From NCBI GenBank assembly GCA_021828085.1, contig JAKATE010000003.1, positions 1 to 33,999 of the forward strand: DNA of 33,999 nucleotides, read 5' to 3'. The notes under the pieces are model-generated. The model saw only the letters and a program-made list of their open reading frames with translations, did not search any database and was not told the origin of the DNA. A program made the translations under genes and the position numbers. Source of the stretch: Thermoplasmata archaeon. GTDB lineage: Archaea; Thermoplasmatota; Thermoplasmata; Lutacidiplasmatales; UBA184. Shown in pieces: positions 8,633-17,878 of this stretch; the first letter of the stretch is position 1; each line of letters opens with the position of its first letter.

Positions 8633-10065
8633 CAGAAGGTGGTGCCGCTGGTGAAGCGGAAGGAGCGGGAGACGAGCGCGGGGGTGAGCACGGTCTGGAT
8701 CCCCTCCTCCGAGGCGACGGCCACCCGGTCCCTTCCGACGGCCTCCACCCCGCTGAGGGTCCTCAGGACGCTCTCGGTGAAGCGGAGGTTGCGAAGAGGA
8801 TGGGAGATCTCCCCTCCCTCGACCCAGTACGTGCCGTCCCGGGTCATGCCGGTGATCTCCGTCCGGCCGGCGTGCACGGTCCGGACGTACCAGAAGCGGG
8901 TCACGAGCACCCCGGTGCCGAGGTTCCGGAGCAGGCCCGGGAGGTCGGACCGTCCGGGGCGCAGGCTCAGATGCGTCGGGAGCGGACCCCCGGGGAGCTC
9001 CGGCGAGAGGGCATTGCCCGTGAGGGCATGGCCGGAGCGGGCGGAGGAGAGGAGGTCCTCGCAGGGGGTCGCGAAGGCCCCCTGGTGGAGGAGGGCGCGG
9101 CGGGTCCGGCGCGTCCCTTCCGCATCGATCGACTCCGGCAGGCCCTCGGGGTCCCTCGGGTCCTCGTCGAGGCGGAGCGACGGCGGGAGCGGGGGGAGCT
9201 CACCGGGCCGGAGGAGGAAGCTCCATCCCTCCTCCACCGCGCGCGCCCCCAGGCTCGCCGTGAAGATCCCCGAGAGGAGTTCCCCCACCGCGGGGGCGTC
9301 GAGGAGGACCCGGTACTCTCCCGGAGGGAGCGAACGCGGGGGCTTCGGAGCTACGCGCCGGGAGGCGGTGCGCCCGAGCGAGAGGAGGTCCACCCGCCGG
9401 GGGTCCCAGTGGGCCGCCTCGGCCCAGCCGGAAGCGGAGAACCCCCGCCGGAGGTCCTCGAGGAGGACGTTGGCCCGGGCGACGCTGCGTCGCTGTGCGC
9501 GTCGGAGCCCTGCGCTGTTCGCCACGGCGAGCACGCTCGCCGTGGTCTCGTAGGTGCCCGAGACGCGAGGCTCGACGAGGGTGCCCCGCATCTCCTCCAC
9601 CAGGAGAGGGAGGGCCTCGCCGGCCCTTCGCTCCCCCTCCTCCAGTCGGGAGGAGAATGCGGGGGGCTCGACCGGACCGGAGGCCTCCCGGAAGCGGAGC
9701 GGGTGCCCGAGGGGCTGGGCCTCCCGGGCCAGGCTCCGGGCGCGGGCGATCAGTCCATCGATCCCGGCGTCGGAGAGGTCCGTTCCCGTCGCCACGCCGA
9801 TCCGGCTCCCTTCGAGGACGATGCGGAGGGAGAGGCTCTCGAGGAGGACCAGCGAGGGCTGGTAGAGCTGGCTGTTGGCCATCCGAAGGCAGACCGAACG
9901 CTCCGCTCGATAGCGGGCGTCGGCCTCGCCCCCGACCCGCTCCATCAGCCGATCGAGCCTCTCGAGCCCCCGAACGGGGTCGAGGTCCACCGGTGCGTCG
10001 GCCGGAGCGCGGGAGCGCCGTCGCAGGCGAGGGGGTACGGTTACCCGCTTTCCCCGCACCTTCAT
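8632..10065 (-). CDS. TldE/PmbA-family protein (metalloprotease-related partner of TldD)
   Basis: 477 aa, PmbA/TldE-like C-terminus (THLSLRPGRSDLPGLLRNLGTGVLVTRFWYVRTVHAGRTEITGMTRDGTYWVEGGEISHPLRNLRFTES); overlaps tldD by 4 bp. Confidence 0.88.
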   Translation of the reverse strand: MKVRGKRVTVPPRLRRRSRAPADAPVDLDPVRGLERLDRLMERVGGEADARYRAERSVCLRMANSQLYQPSLVLLESLSLRIVLEGSRIGVATGTDLSDAGIDGLIARARSLAREAQPLGHPLRFREASGPVEPPAFSSRLEEGERRAGEALPLLVEEMRGTLVEPRVSGTYETTASVLAVANSAGLRRAQRRSVARANVLLEDLRRGFSASGWAEAAHWDPRRVDLLSLGRTASRRVAPKPPRSLPPGEYRVLLDAPAVGELLSGIFTASLGARAVEEGWSFLLRPGELPPLPPSLRLDEDPRDPEGLPESIDAEGTRRTRRALLHQGAFATPCEDLLSSARSGHALTGNALSPELPGGPLPTHLSLRPGRSDLPGLLRNLGTGVLVTRFWYVRTVHAGRTEITGMTRDGTYWVEGGEISHPLRNLRFTESVLRTLSGVEAVGRDRVAVASEEGIQTVLTPALVSRSFRFTSGTTF

Positions 10066-11552
10066 GGGAGTCCCACCTGGACGTCGGTGAAGAGCCCCCA
10101 GGGGGCCCCGTGCCCCACGAGACCCACCTGCCCGGGCTGGCCCTTCCCGCAGTTCGGGATGCCCCAGAGGTGCCAGGACCCCCGGTCGGAGACGGCGGCG
10201 AGGCGCCCCCAGAACTGCGGGGTCATGCCGGAGTAGATCGGGTTCCGAACGAGCGGACCGAGCTCCCCCTTCACGATCCGGCGGCCGACCTCGGTGCCGA
10301 ACTGGAAGTTGAGCCGCCGGTCATCGATGGACCAGGAGCGGTTGGTCTCGAAGTAGAGCCCCTCCTTCACCTCCGAGAGGAGCTCCTCCGGGGAACGCTC
10401 CCCCGGGGCGAGGTTCACGTTGGTCATCCGGATCAACGGGGTGCGCGACCAGCCGGCGGCTCGGCAGGTGGCCCCGCTCTGCGGGAACCCGGCCTCCGGA
10501 GCTGTGGAGCGGGAGGAGAGGAAACCGACGAGGGTGCCCTTCTCGACGAGGGGGTAGCGGTGGGTGGGGACGCCCTCGTCGTCCCAGGGGAAGCTCCCCA
10601 GTCCCCCGGGAAGGGTGGCGTCGGACTCGACGGACATGGCCGGGGAGCCGTAGGGGAGCTCCCCCAGGTCCCCCACGGAGAGGAAGCTCGTGCCGGCGAA
10701 ACCCGCCTCGTAGCCCAGGACCCGGTCGAGCTCGGTGGCGTGCCCGACGCTCTCGTGCACCTGGAGGGCGAGCTGGTCGCTGGCGAGCACGATGTCCATC
10801 CGGCCCGTGGGGGCCGCGGGGGCGTGGAGGAGCTCCTCGGCGGTCCGGGCGCACTCCTCGGCGTGGTCCTCCAGCCCCAGGCCCTCGACGAACTCCCACC
10901 CTCCCTGGGCGAAGTCCCCGCCGAAGCTGGTGGGGTACGAGCGGCGTTGGACCTCCCCCTCGCCCACGGCGGTCGCCTCGATACCGGCCCCCACGTGGAC
11001 GAGGTGGACCGAGTAGCTCACCCCCTCGCTGTTCGCGTAGTGCCGCTCCTCACTCCAGGCGAGGGATTGTGCCCGGGTGGAGCGGACCTGGGCGCGGCCG
11101 TGGAGCCGGGCTTCCGCCTCGCGCAGACGTCCGAGCTTCTCCTCGAGGCTGAGCTCGAAGGGGTCCTTCCGCAGCGGCGTTTCGTACCTCTCCCCCCGGG
11201 GGCCGTGCGCTTCCTCCGTCCAGGGGATCGGCCGTTTCCGGGTGGCTTCGGCGAGGCGGGCGAGCCGTAGCGCTGTGCGGGCCGCCTCCCGGACCGCGGG
11301 CCGGGTGAGCGAGCTCGTGGCGGCGAACCCCCACCCGCATCTCCGGAGCACCCGGATCCCGATCCCGCTCTCCTCGTGGCGGGAGAGCCGCTCGGGCTCG
11401 CCGTCGCGGACCGCGATCGCCTCGAACCGACGGGGAGCGTTCCCGCGCACGTCGGCGAAGCGCACTCCCGGCCCCCTCGCCGCATCGAGGGCCGTCGCGA
11501 TGAGGTCCTCCAGGTCCCGCGCCCTCCCCGCCCCAGGGGCGGAAGAGCTCAG
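10062..11552 (-). CDS. TldD-family zinc metalloprotease (start uncertain)
   Basis: [25 protein letters not shown]...[30 protein letters not shown] (HExxxH); C-terminus [40 protein letters not shown]. No ATG near the expected N-terminus; candidates are CTG at 11552 or GTG at 11465. Confidence 0.88.
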   Translation of the reverse strand: MSSSAPGAGRARDLEDLIATALDAARGPGVRFADVRGNAPRRFEAIAVRDGEPERLSRHEESGIGIRVLRRCGWGFAATSSLTRPAVREAARTALRLARLAEATRKRPIPWTEEAHGPRGERYETPLRKDPFELSLEEKLGRLREAEARLHGRAQVRSTRAQSLAWSEERHYANSEGVSYSVHLVHVGAGIEATAVGEGEVQRRSYPTSFGGDFAQGGWEFVEGLGLEDHAEECARTAEELLHAPAAPTGRMDIVLASDQLALQVHESVGHATELDRVLGYEAGFAGTSFLSVGDLGELPYGSPAMSVESDATLPGGLGSFPWDDEGVPTHRYPLVEKGTLVGFLSSRSTAPEAGFPQSGATCRAAGWSRTPLIRMTNVNLAPGERSPEELLSEVKEGLYFETNRSWSIDDRRLNFQFGTEVGRRIVKGELGPLVRNPIYSGMTPQFWGRLAAVSDRGSWHLWGIPNCGKGQPGQVGLVGHGAPWGLFTDVQVGLP

Positions 11553-12505
11553 AGGGTCACGGGCAGGTTGAGCTTTTCGGTGATCTCCTTGTAGCGGTTG
11601 CGGATGGTGACCTCGGTGACCCCGGCCACCTCGGCGACCTCGCGCTGCGTCCGGCGCTCGCCGCACTGCAGGCTCGCGATGTAGATGGCGGCGGCGGAGA
11701 CCCCGGTGGGGCCGCGTCCGCTGGTGAGCTCGCGCTCCGTGGCGAGCTTGAGGATGTCGTTGGCCTTCGTCTGGACCTCCCCCTTGAGCTTGAGCTCCGA
11801 GCAGAAGCGCTGGACGTAGTCCTGCGGGCGCGTGGGGAGCAGGCGGAGCTTGAGCTCGCGGGTCATGAAGCGGTAGGTCCGTCCGATCTCCTTGCGGCCG
11901 ATGTGGCTCTTGGAGGCGATCTCGTCCAGGGTCCGCGGGACGTTGCACTGCCGGCAGCTCCCGTAGAGGCTCGCTGCGACCACCCCTTCGATGGACCGGC
12001 CGCGGATGAGGTTGTGGTTGACCGCCTTCCGGTAGATCATGGCGGCGGTCTCCCGGACGTTGCGCGGGAGGTTCATCGCGCTCGCGATCCGATCGAGCTC
12101 GGCCAGGGCGAAGGCCAGGTTGCGCTCGGTGGCGTTCGAGACGCGGATGCGCCGCTGCCACTTGCGCAGCCGGTAGAGCTGGGCCCGGTTGCGCGTGGGG
12201 ATGGACTTCCCGTACGGGTCCTTGTTCTTCCACCCGATCTCGGTGGAGAGCCCCTTGTCGTGGATGGTGAGCGTGGTGGGGGCCCCGGCGCGGGCGCGTT
12301 TCTCCCCCTGCTCCGCGTCGAAGGCACGCCAGTCCGGCCCCTGGTCGATCATCCCCTCCTCCAGGACGAGCCCGCACTCGTCGCAGACCAGCTCGCCCTT
12401 CTCGTAGTCCCGGGTGAGGTGGTTCGAGCCGCAGCCCGGGCAGCGCGTCGGGACGGCGTTCTCGGCGGGAGTGGGGGGCTCCGGGGGGCCTGCCTCAGCG
12501 GGCAC
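11549..12505 (-). CDS. tfb: Transcription initiation factor IIB (TFB)
   Basis: Zinc ribbon [42 protein letters not shown], then two cyclin-like repeats; GTG start overlaps the gar1 stop (GTGCCCGCTGA). Confidence 0.95.
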   Translation of the reverse strand: MPAEAGPPEPPTPAENAVPTRCPGCGSNHLTRDYEKGELVCDECGLVLEEGMIDQGPDWRAFDAEQGEKRARAGAPTTLTIHDKGLSTEIGWKNKDPYGKSIPTRNRAQLYRLRKWQRRIRVSNATERNLAFALAELDRIASAMNLPRNVRETAAMIYRKAVNHNLIRGRSIEGVVAASLYGSCRQCNVPRTLDEIASKSHIGRKEIGRTYRFMTRELKLRLLPTRPQDYVQRFCSELKLKGEVQTKANDILKLATERELTSGRGPTGVSAAAIYIASLQCGERRTQREVAEVAGVTEVTIRNRYKEITEKLNLPVTL

Positions 12506-12791
12506 GGTTTCGAACCTCGGTCCAGAGCCTCTGCCCCACGAGCGCGAGCGCTCTCGACGGCTCCAAGGGGCGGCGAGGCTGGACGATGAGATAGGGTCGG
12601 GCCACCGGTCCGAAGATCCGCTGGACCCTTCCCCGGAAGGACCCATCCTCGCTGACGAGGTCCGTCCCCTCTGGAGGGGGGTCCTCCGAACGCAACAGGG
12701 GGAAGCCCCGGGAGGAGAGCCCGGTCACCGTCCCGGCGGGGGAAGGACCCGGCGTCCTCAGGACCCGACCGGCGCCTTGGGGGGTGCTCAA
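12495..12791 (-). CDS. H/ACA ribonucleoprotein Gar1-like protein
   Basis: [68 protein letters not shown]; Gar1 signature G.V..IFGPV..PY; neighbour of tfb. TTG start assumed. Confidence 0.82.
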   Translation of the reverse strand: MSTPQGAGRVLRTPGPSPAGTVTGLSSRGFPLLRSEDPPPEGTDLVSEDGSFRGRVQRIFGPVARPYLIVQPRRPLEPSRALALVGQRLWTEVRNRAR

Positions 12792-12909
12792 GGGATATAA
12801 ATCATTCCCGAAGCACACTTAAACCTTTCTAGTCATCCCCTCGAGACCCCCGGGGGCCACGCACCCTGGCGTGCGAGGCTCTGCTCTGCCGGGACGCAGC
12901 GTGGGGCCC

Positions 12910-14256
12910 TCACGACGCCGGTGCCAGCGCGTCCTTGAGCCGACGCAGGGTCGTCTCGGCGTCGGCGAGCCTCCCTTCCCCGAGCTGCCGCGTGGCGGTC
13001 ATAAGGAGCGAGGCAGCCTCCCGGACATCGGTCCCATCCGACTGGCGGGACTTGAGCGAGCTCGCCAGTTGGCGAGCCTCGGCCAGGATCTCGGAGACCG
13101 AGCGCGCCTCGGGCTCGGGAGGAAGAGGCGCGGACTCCTCGCCCAGCGCAGGCCGGTCCTCCCCGAGGGGGAGGACCGGGGCCTCCACCGTATCGGGCGG
13201 GGAGGGGATGGGGGCCGGGGGGCTCCCGCCGACGATCTCGGGCGATTCCTTCCGCAGGAGGAAGTACTCCTCGGCCGCCTCCTTGAACCTCCCCGCGCGA
13301 ACGTGACGTTGCAAGAGCGCAACGTGCCTCTCTGCCCGGTCGCGGGAGCTCGGCTCGAGGGAGGTGCTCGCGAGCTGCTCGGTCGCCCGGCCGGCCCTCT
13401 CGAAAAGGGTCTGCCGGACCTGCTCGTGCATGAGCACGAGGATCGCCGAGGCCTGCGTGCTCGCCTCCCGGAGGTCCTCGGTGACCATGGACTCCTCGGC
13501 CAGGGCGAGGCGAACGCGGTGGAGCCGGGCGTCCAGCGTCGCGAGGTCCAGCCCGAGCCTTCCCCCCACTTCGCGGAACGCATCGATCTTGAGCAGGGTC
13601 TCCTTGAGCTGCTTCCAGTCGCGTTCGAGCTCAAGGAGCGCCTCGTCGGCGGTACGCAGCGAGCTCACGGCCTCGAAGCGCGCCCCTTCCCGGAACGCGG
13701 TCCGGGCCCGGGAGATCTCCCGGGCGACGTCTGCGGCCACGCCGTCCTCCCGGAGCAGACCTTCGCGCTCCTCGAGCTCCACGCAGCGCTCATCGAACCG
13801 CTGGGCCAAGGCGGGCTCGAGGGAGGCGGAGGCGCGCGCCAGGGTCGCGCGCGCCTCCTCGAGCCGTCCCCGGGCAGCGCTCATGGCGGCGGTCGCGAGC
13901 GACTCCGCGGTCGAGGTGGCATCGAGCTCCAGGTTCTGGGCCACGCGGAGGCTGTCCTGGAGGGCCAGCGCAGTCTCTTCGACCTCCACGGCCAGGGTCG
14001 TCCCGGGGACCTCCGCCCCCTCCGGACCCCCGGGGGGCCCGGAAGGCCCTCCCTCCGGACCCCCGGTCGAGCGGGAGCCCTCCGCGCGGTCGGCCTCATC
14101 CTCGGCAAGAAGGGCGGCGCGGGCCTCGGGAAAGAGCGCGGTGGGGAAGCCGCAGGAGCTGCAGCTGGCGGCGTCCCCGACGAGGGCGCCCCCGCAGATG
14201 GGACACGGACCGGTCTCCGCAGCGGCCGACACCAAGGAATTGGAGCGCGTGCCCAT
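12910..14256 (-). CDS. Zinc-ribbon plus coiled-coil protein of unknown function
   Basis: N-terminal CPICGGALVGDAASCSSCGFPTALF (CxxC...CxxC), then ~400 aa rich in Glu/Ala/Leu/Arg heptads. Confidence 0.8.
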   Translation of the reverse strand: MGTRSNSLVSAAAETGPCPICGGALVGDAASCSSCGFPTALFPEARAALLAEDEADRAEGSRSTGGPEGGPSGPPGGPEGAEVPGTTLAVEVEETALALQDSLRVAQNLELDATSTAESLATAAMSAARGRLEEARATLARASASLEPALAQRFDERCVELEEREGLLREDGVAADVAREISRARTAFREGARFEAVSSLRTADEALLELERDWKQLKETLLKIDAFREVGGRLGLDLATLDARLHRVRLALAEESMVTEDLREASTQASAILVLMHEQVRQTLFERAGRATEQLASTSLEPSSRDRAERHVALLQRHVRAGRFKEAAEEYFLLRKESPEIVGGSPPAPIPSPPDTVEAPVLPLGEDRPALGEESAPLPPEPEARSVSEILAEARQLASSLKSRQSDGTDVREAASLLMTATRQLGEGRLADAETTLRRLKDALAPAS

Positions 14257-14276
14257 GACTTAGGTTTTTGGGGATT

Positions 14277-14501
14277 TCATCCCCCGGAGAACGTTCGGGC
14301 GATCTCGAGGCGTCCCGGCCCGTCCACGGGGAAGTCCGAGGGGACCGGCTCGCCGTTCCACCAGAGCGAGGAGCCTTCCACGGGAAGGCCGAGCTCCCGT
14401 AGCAGCTCGGTGAGGGTCGTCCCGGTGGGGACCTGCCGGACGACCGGAGGACGGGCGGTGCCCGTCGCGGCGAAGATGATCGTCACCGCGACGCCTTCCA
14501 T
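14277..14501 (-). CDS. Ubiquitin-like beta-grasp protein (ThiS/MoaD/SAMP-like) ending in Gly-Gly
   Basis: MEGVAVTIIFAATGTARPPVVRQVPTGTTLTELLRELGLPVEGSSLWWNGEPVPSDFPVDGPGRLEIARTFSGG*; ThiS-like WNGEPV...D and C-terminal GG immediately before TGA. Confidence 0.78.
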   Translation of the reverse strand: MEGVAVTIIFAATGTARPPVVRQVPTGTTLTELLRELGLPVEGSSLWWNGEPVPSDFPVDGPGRLEIARTFSGG

Positions 14502-14567
14502 ATCTCAAGGTCTCCCCTGCGGGGTCCGGAAGGTCCGCGACCCCCATAAGGTTCGGCCGAAGGGGGC

Positions 14568-14649
14568 GCTGAGGGGGAGATTTGAACTCCCGAGGGACGA
14601 ACCCACCGGTTTTCGAGACCGGCGCCTTTCCGGGCTAGGCTACCTCAGC
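14568..14649 (-). tRNA. tRNA-Ser(CGA)
   Basis: Minus strand GCTGAGG...CCTCAGC 7-bp acceptor stem, anticodon arm CCGGT-CTCGAAA-ACCGG, extra variable arm, T arm GGGAG-TTCAAAT-CTCCC; no intron; CCA not encoded. Confidence 0.93.
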
Positions 14650-14680
14650 ACGGACCCGTGCGGTCCCAGCGCGAGAGCCC

Positions 14681-15721
14681 TCAGGTTATAGGAGTTCGCT
14701 CCCCCGAGCTCGCCTTGCGCGCGGCCTTCATCTTGACGATCCCCTCCATGACGATCGGGTCCACCCCCTTCTCCCGCGCCCGGAAGAGGCTCACCACGTC
14801 GCCGAACCAGCTGAGCTCCAGCAGTCCGGCTAGGAGTCCCGGGATGCCGGGGCGAACCCGCTCGACGGGGACGGAGCGCTTCCTCAGCTCCTGTTCGAGG
14901 TAGGCGACCTCCCAGCGCGTCTCCGGCGGGCTGTCCGCCGCCTCCAGCAGGGTCACGAACTGCTTCGGGCTCTCCCCGGGGGGGAGGGTGTCCCACGCGA
15001 CGATGGCGTTGTGCAGGAGCTCGGGGATCGTGTCGAAGTGGCTGAGTTCCTTGGCGTTCTCCTCGAGATTGTCCTTCCATCGCCGGCCGACGGGGGCGAG
15101 GGGTTCCGGCACGTAGGTCCAGAGCTCCTTTCCGGAGGCCCGGCGCGCGAGACCGGCCGCAGGACCGTCCTCCGCGAAGAGCTCCCTTGAGCGGGATTCG
15201 AGAGATCCGGCGACCCTCTCCATCTCCTCGCCCGGTGGAAGGAGGGTCGGCAGGAGACCGGCGAGGCCCCCGAAGAGGAGTCCCAAGCTTGCCCGGGGCG
15301 GCCGTCCTCCCGGGATCCGGACGACGGGCACCCCCTGCGATCGCCCCATCCGGGTGAGCTCCCCCCCCGCGCTCACCAGGGCGCGAGGGAGTCCGCGCCT
15401 CCCTGCCTCCCGGTAGACGTGGAGGGCCTCCCAGGTGTCGCCCGAGTAGGAGAGGACGACCACCAGGGTGTCCGGGGCGAGCCACCTGGGGAGCGATGCT
15501 TCTCGTGAGGAGCGGACCGGGTGGGAGTTCTGAGCCGAGCCCAGCTGTGCGAGATACTCGCCGGCGATGCCGCTTCCCCCCATGCCGAAGAGATGGATCC
15601 CGCCGAAGGCCGGGAGGCTCCGGGCCACCTCGCGACCTGCACGCCATCCCTCCCTCAGCTGCTCCGGGAAGGCCCGCGTGAGCTCCCACATCCGTGGGGC
15701 GCCCGGGGAGGGTTCCTCCAT
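14681..15721 (-). CDS. Bifunctional phosphoglucose/phosphomannose isomerase (SIS domain)
   Basis: GGIHLFGMGGSGIAGEYLAQL...DTLVVVLSYSGDTWEALHVYREAGRRG...ALVSAGGELTRMGRSQGVPVVRIPGGRPPRASLGLLFGGLAGLL...NAKELSHFDTIPELLHNAIVAWD. Confidence 0.88.
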   Translation of the reverse strand: MEEPSPGAPRMWELTRAFPEQLREGWRAGREVARSLPAFGGIHLFGMGGSGIAGEYLAQLGSAQNSHPVRSSREASLPRWLAPDTLVVVLSYSGDTWEALHVYREAGRRGLPRALVSAGGELTRMGRSQGVPVVRIPGGRPPRASLGLLFGGLAGLLPTLLPPGEEMERVAGSLESRSRELFAEDGPAAGLARRASGKELWTYVPEPLAPVGRRWKDNLEENAKELSHFDTIPELLHNAIVAWDTLPPGESPKQFVTLLEAADSPPETRWEVAYLEQELRKRSVPVERVRPGIPGLLAGLLELSWFGDVVSLFRAREKGVDPIVMEGIVKMKAARKASSGERTPIT

Positions 15722-16012
15722 ACGGAGGCTGCGGGCCCCGGTCCCTCATAGTCCTTCCCCTGGGCCCCGGCCGGCGCTCATCGCCGCGGGAGACCCGGGG
15801 GGGCCCCGACAGGCGCAACTTCAGCCGCGACGGTTCGGCCGGGCCCCGGACCGCCGCGGCGAGCGGACCGCGCCGACAGATGCGTAAGACCTTCACGAAA
15901 AGCAGAATAGCTACCCCGGCGTTGTTGAGATGGGCGTGATCGCCATGGGGATGGCCCCTTCGCTCGCCGAATCCCCCCGGCGCGGACTCCCGCCACGATA
16001 GGGAGGAAACGG

Positions 16013-17878
16013 GTGCAGCGAGGGTTCCTCGGTCCCCACATGAAGATCCCCACGGGGATCGAGGGCCTGGACCGGATGCTCCACGGGGGGCTCCTGCCGG
16101 GTCGCCCGTACCTGGTGGTGGGCGAGCCCGGGACGGGGAAGACCACCCTCGCGCTGGAGTTCCTCCTGCGCGGGGTGCGGCAGGGCGAGGAGGTGCTCTA
16201 CGTGACCCTCGAGGAGCCCCCCAACGAGATCCGCAGCGACTTCCGGGGGTTCGGCCCGGACCTGGGGAAGATCTGGGTGTTCGACGCCATCCCCGACGTG
16301 ATGCGCTACGAGAAGGCGCCCTTCAAGGACATCGCGGCGGTCCGATCGGCGACGCGGCTCGAGTCCTTCCCGGAAGGGATCCGCAGGACCGGGGAGTTCT
16401 CCAGCATCGAGGTCACCTTCAGCGCGCTCATCCAGACGCTCAAGATGGAGAGCGTCCGACGCCTCTACTCGCGGATGGTGATCGACTCGCTCACCTCGCT
16501 GGAGTACTTCTGCATGAAGGGCTTCGATGAACAGCAGGGCGCCCAGGCCTTCCTGCGCTTCCTGAGCGATCTCGGGATCACCACCCTGCTCACCGTGGAG
16601 ACCCCTCCGCGTTCTCCCCCCAGCGCGGAACGGCTGCTGGCCCGCGGGGAGATCCGTCTCTTCCACTGGAGCGTGGAGGGCCGGGCGGTCCGGGCCCTGG
16701 GCATCGAGAAGTTCCGGGGGAGCGCGCACGATCCCCGCCTGCACCCCTTCCGTCTCTCCGCCCATGGGCTCGACGTGGACACGCAGGTCTCCATCGTCGA
16801 GGGGACCCTGAGGACGGAGAGCGTCCCCGTGGAGGCGGAGGAGGCGGTGACCGCGCCCGCGGAGACCGAGCTGATGATCGAGGCCCGGCGCGCCATCCTC
16901 GCCATCCAGGAGGACGTCGAGCACCTGATCGAGCTCGGGCTCGACGCCGATCCGGTCCGCCAGTTGCTCACCGCGGCCCACGCGTCGATCTCGGGGATGC
17001 ATACCCAGGCCGCCTTCGAGCAGATCCTCGAGGCCCGGCAAGTGGTCAACCATCTCCTCCTCGCGCACGAGGTCTCCCGGGAGTTTTCGGGGCGACCGCT
17101 GCAGCCCACCCTCGAGGCTCCCCCCGCGCTCCGTCGGCTCGGCCCCGCGCTCCCGACCGAGGCCGGGACCACGCCGGAGCCGGTTCCGGTGGAGAGCATC
17201 GCCCCGGTCCGGCCCGTCTCCCCGAGCGAGGGGGCCCAGGCGATGCTTCCCCTGCTGGGGAGGCTGGTGGAGGTGCTGGAGAGCTCGCGAGGGGCCTCGG
17301 TGCGGCAGAACCTTCCTCCGTCGCTGGTCAAACGGGCGGTGGCGGCCGCTGCCGCTCCCGCGGGCGCTTCGGCCGCGCGCCGACCCGGCGCGACGCCGGC
17401 CGGGCCCGGTAGTGGCCGGCCGCTTCCGGCCGGTCCGGCGGCCGGGGCGGGCATCGAGCGTGTCCGCCTCCCAGGCTCCCCGCCGGTCCAGTTCCCGGGC
17501 CGGTCGGGTCCGGGACGCATTCCTCCCAGCGGACCCCTCCCGAGGGGCGCACCCGCCCCGGGAGCCGCGGCCCGAGGCGCCCCCGCGCCCCGCGGTGCCC
17601 GAACGGGGCCCGGGTCTTCTCCGCCGGCCGTTAGCCAGCTTCCGGCCCCGGCAAGCGTCCGGCCCCCTCCGAGTGAGGGGACTCCCCCTGCGCAGACCCC
17701 GGGAGATGCGGCCCCTCCCCCGCTGCCCGCGACCTCCCCCCCGGCGCCCCCGGATCCGGACCCCGCTCCGGCCCGGGCAGGGGGCGAGGAACCGCCCCCG
17801 AGTTCCCCCGTTCAGCCGAACCGGAAACCCGATCCGGACCCCCCCCAACCCGTGGCCCCCGAGGGGGGGACGCCGTGA
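16013..17878 (+). CDS. KaiC/RAD55-like RecA-superfamily ATPase with long Pro-rich C-terminal tail
   Basis: TGIEGLDRMLHGGLLPGRPYLVVGEPGTGKTTLALEFLLRGVRQGEEVLYVTLEEPPNEI...RMVIDSLTSLEYF; intact Walker A/B; last ~180 aa Pro/Ala/Gly-rich. Confidence 0.87.
   Translation: MQRGFLGPHMKIPTGIEGLDRMLHGGLLPGRPYLVVGEPGTGKTTLALEFLLRGVRQGEEVLYVTLEEPPNEIRSDFRGFGPDLGKIWVFDAIPDVMRYEKAPFKDIAAVRSATRLESFPEGIRRTGEFSSIEVTFSALIQTLKMESVRRLYSRMVIDSLTSLEYFCMKGFDEQQGAQAFLRFLSDLGITTLLTVETPPRSPPSAERLLARGEIRLFHWSVEGRAVRALGIEKFRGSAHDPRLHPFRLSAHGLDVDTQVSIVEGTLRTESVPVEAEEAVTAPAETELMIEARRAILAIQEDVEHLIELGLDADPVRQLLTAAHASISGMHTQAAFEQILEARQVVNHLLLAHEVSREFSGRPLQPTLEAPPALRRLGPALPTEAGTTPEPVPVESIAPVRPVSPSEGAQAMLPLLGRLVEVLESSRGASVRQNLPPSLVKRAVAAAAAPAGASAARRPGATPAGPGSGRPLPAGPAAGAGIERVRLPGSPPVQFPGRSGPGRIPPSGPLPRGAPAPGAAARGAPAPRGARTGPGSSPPAVSQLPAPASVRPPPSEGTPPAQTPGDAAPPPLPATSPPAPPDPDPAPARAGGEEPPPSSPVQPNRKPDPDPPQPVAPEGGTP

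Noticed and set aside
10062-12377. Single 771-aa minus ORF
   Set aside because: Its N-terminal third is an out-of-frame reading of tfb; only the part below ~11552 is TldD.
15911-17848. 645-aa minus ORF antisense to the KaiC-like gene
   Set aside because: Antisense artifact of GC-rich codon bias; no domain signature.
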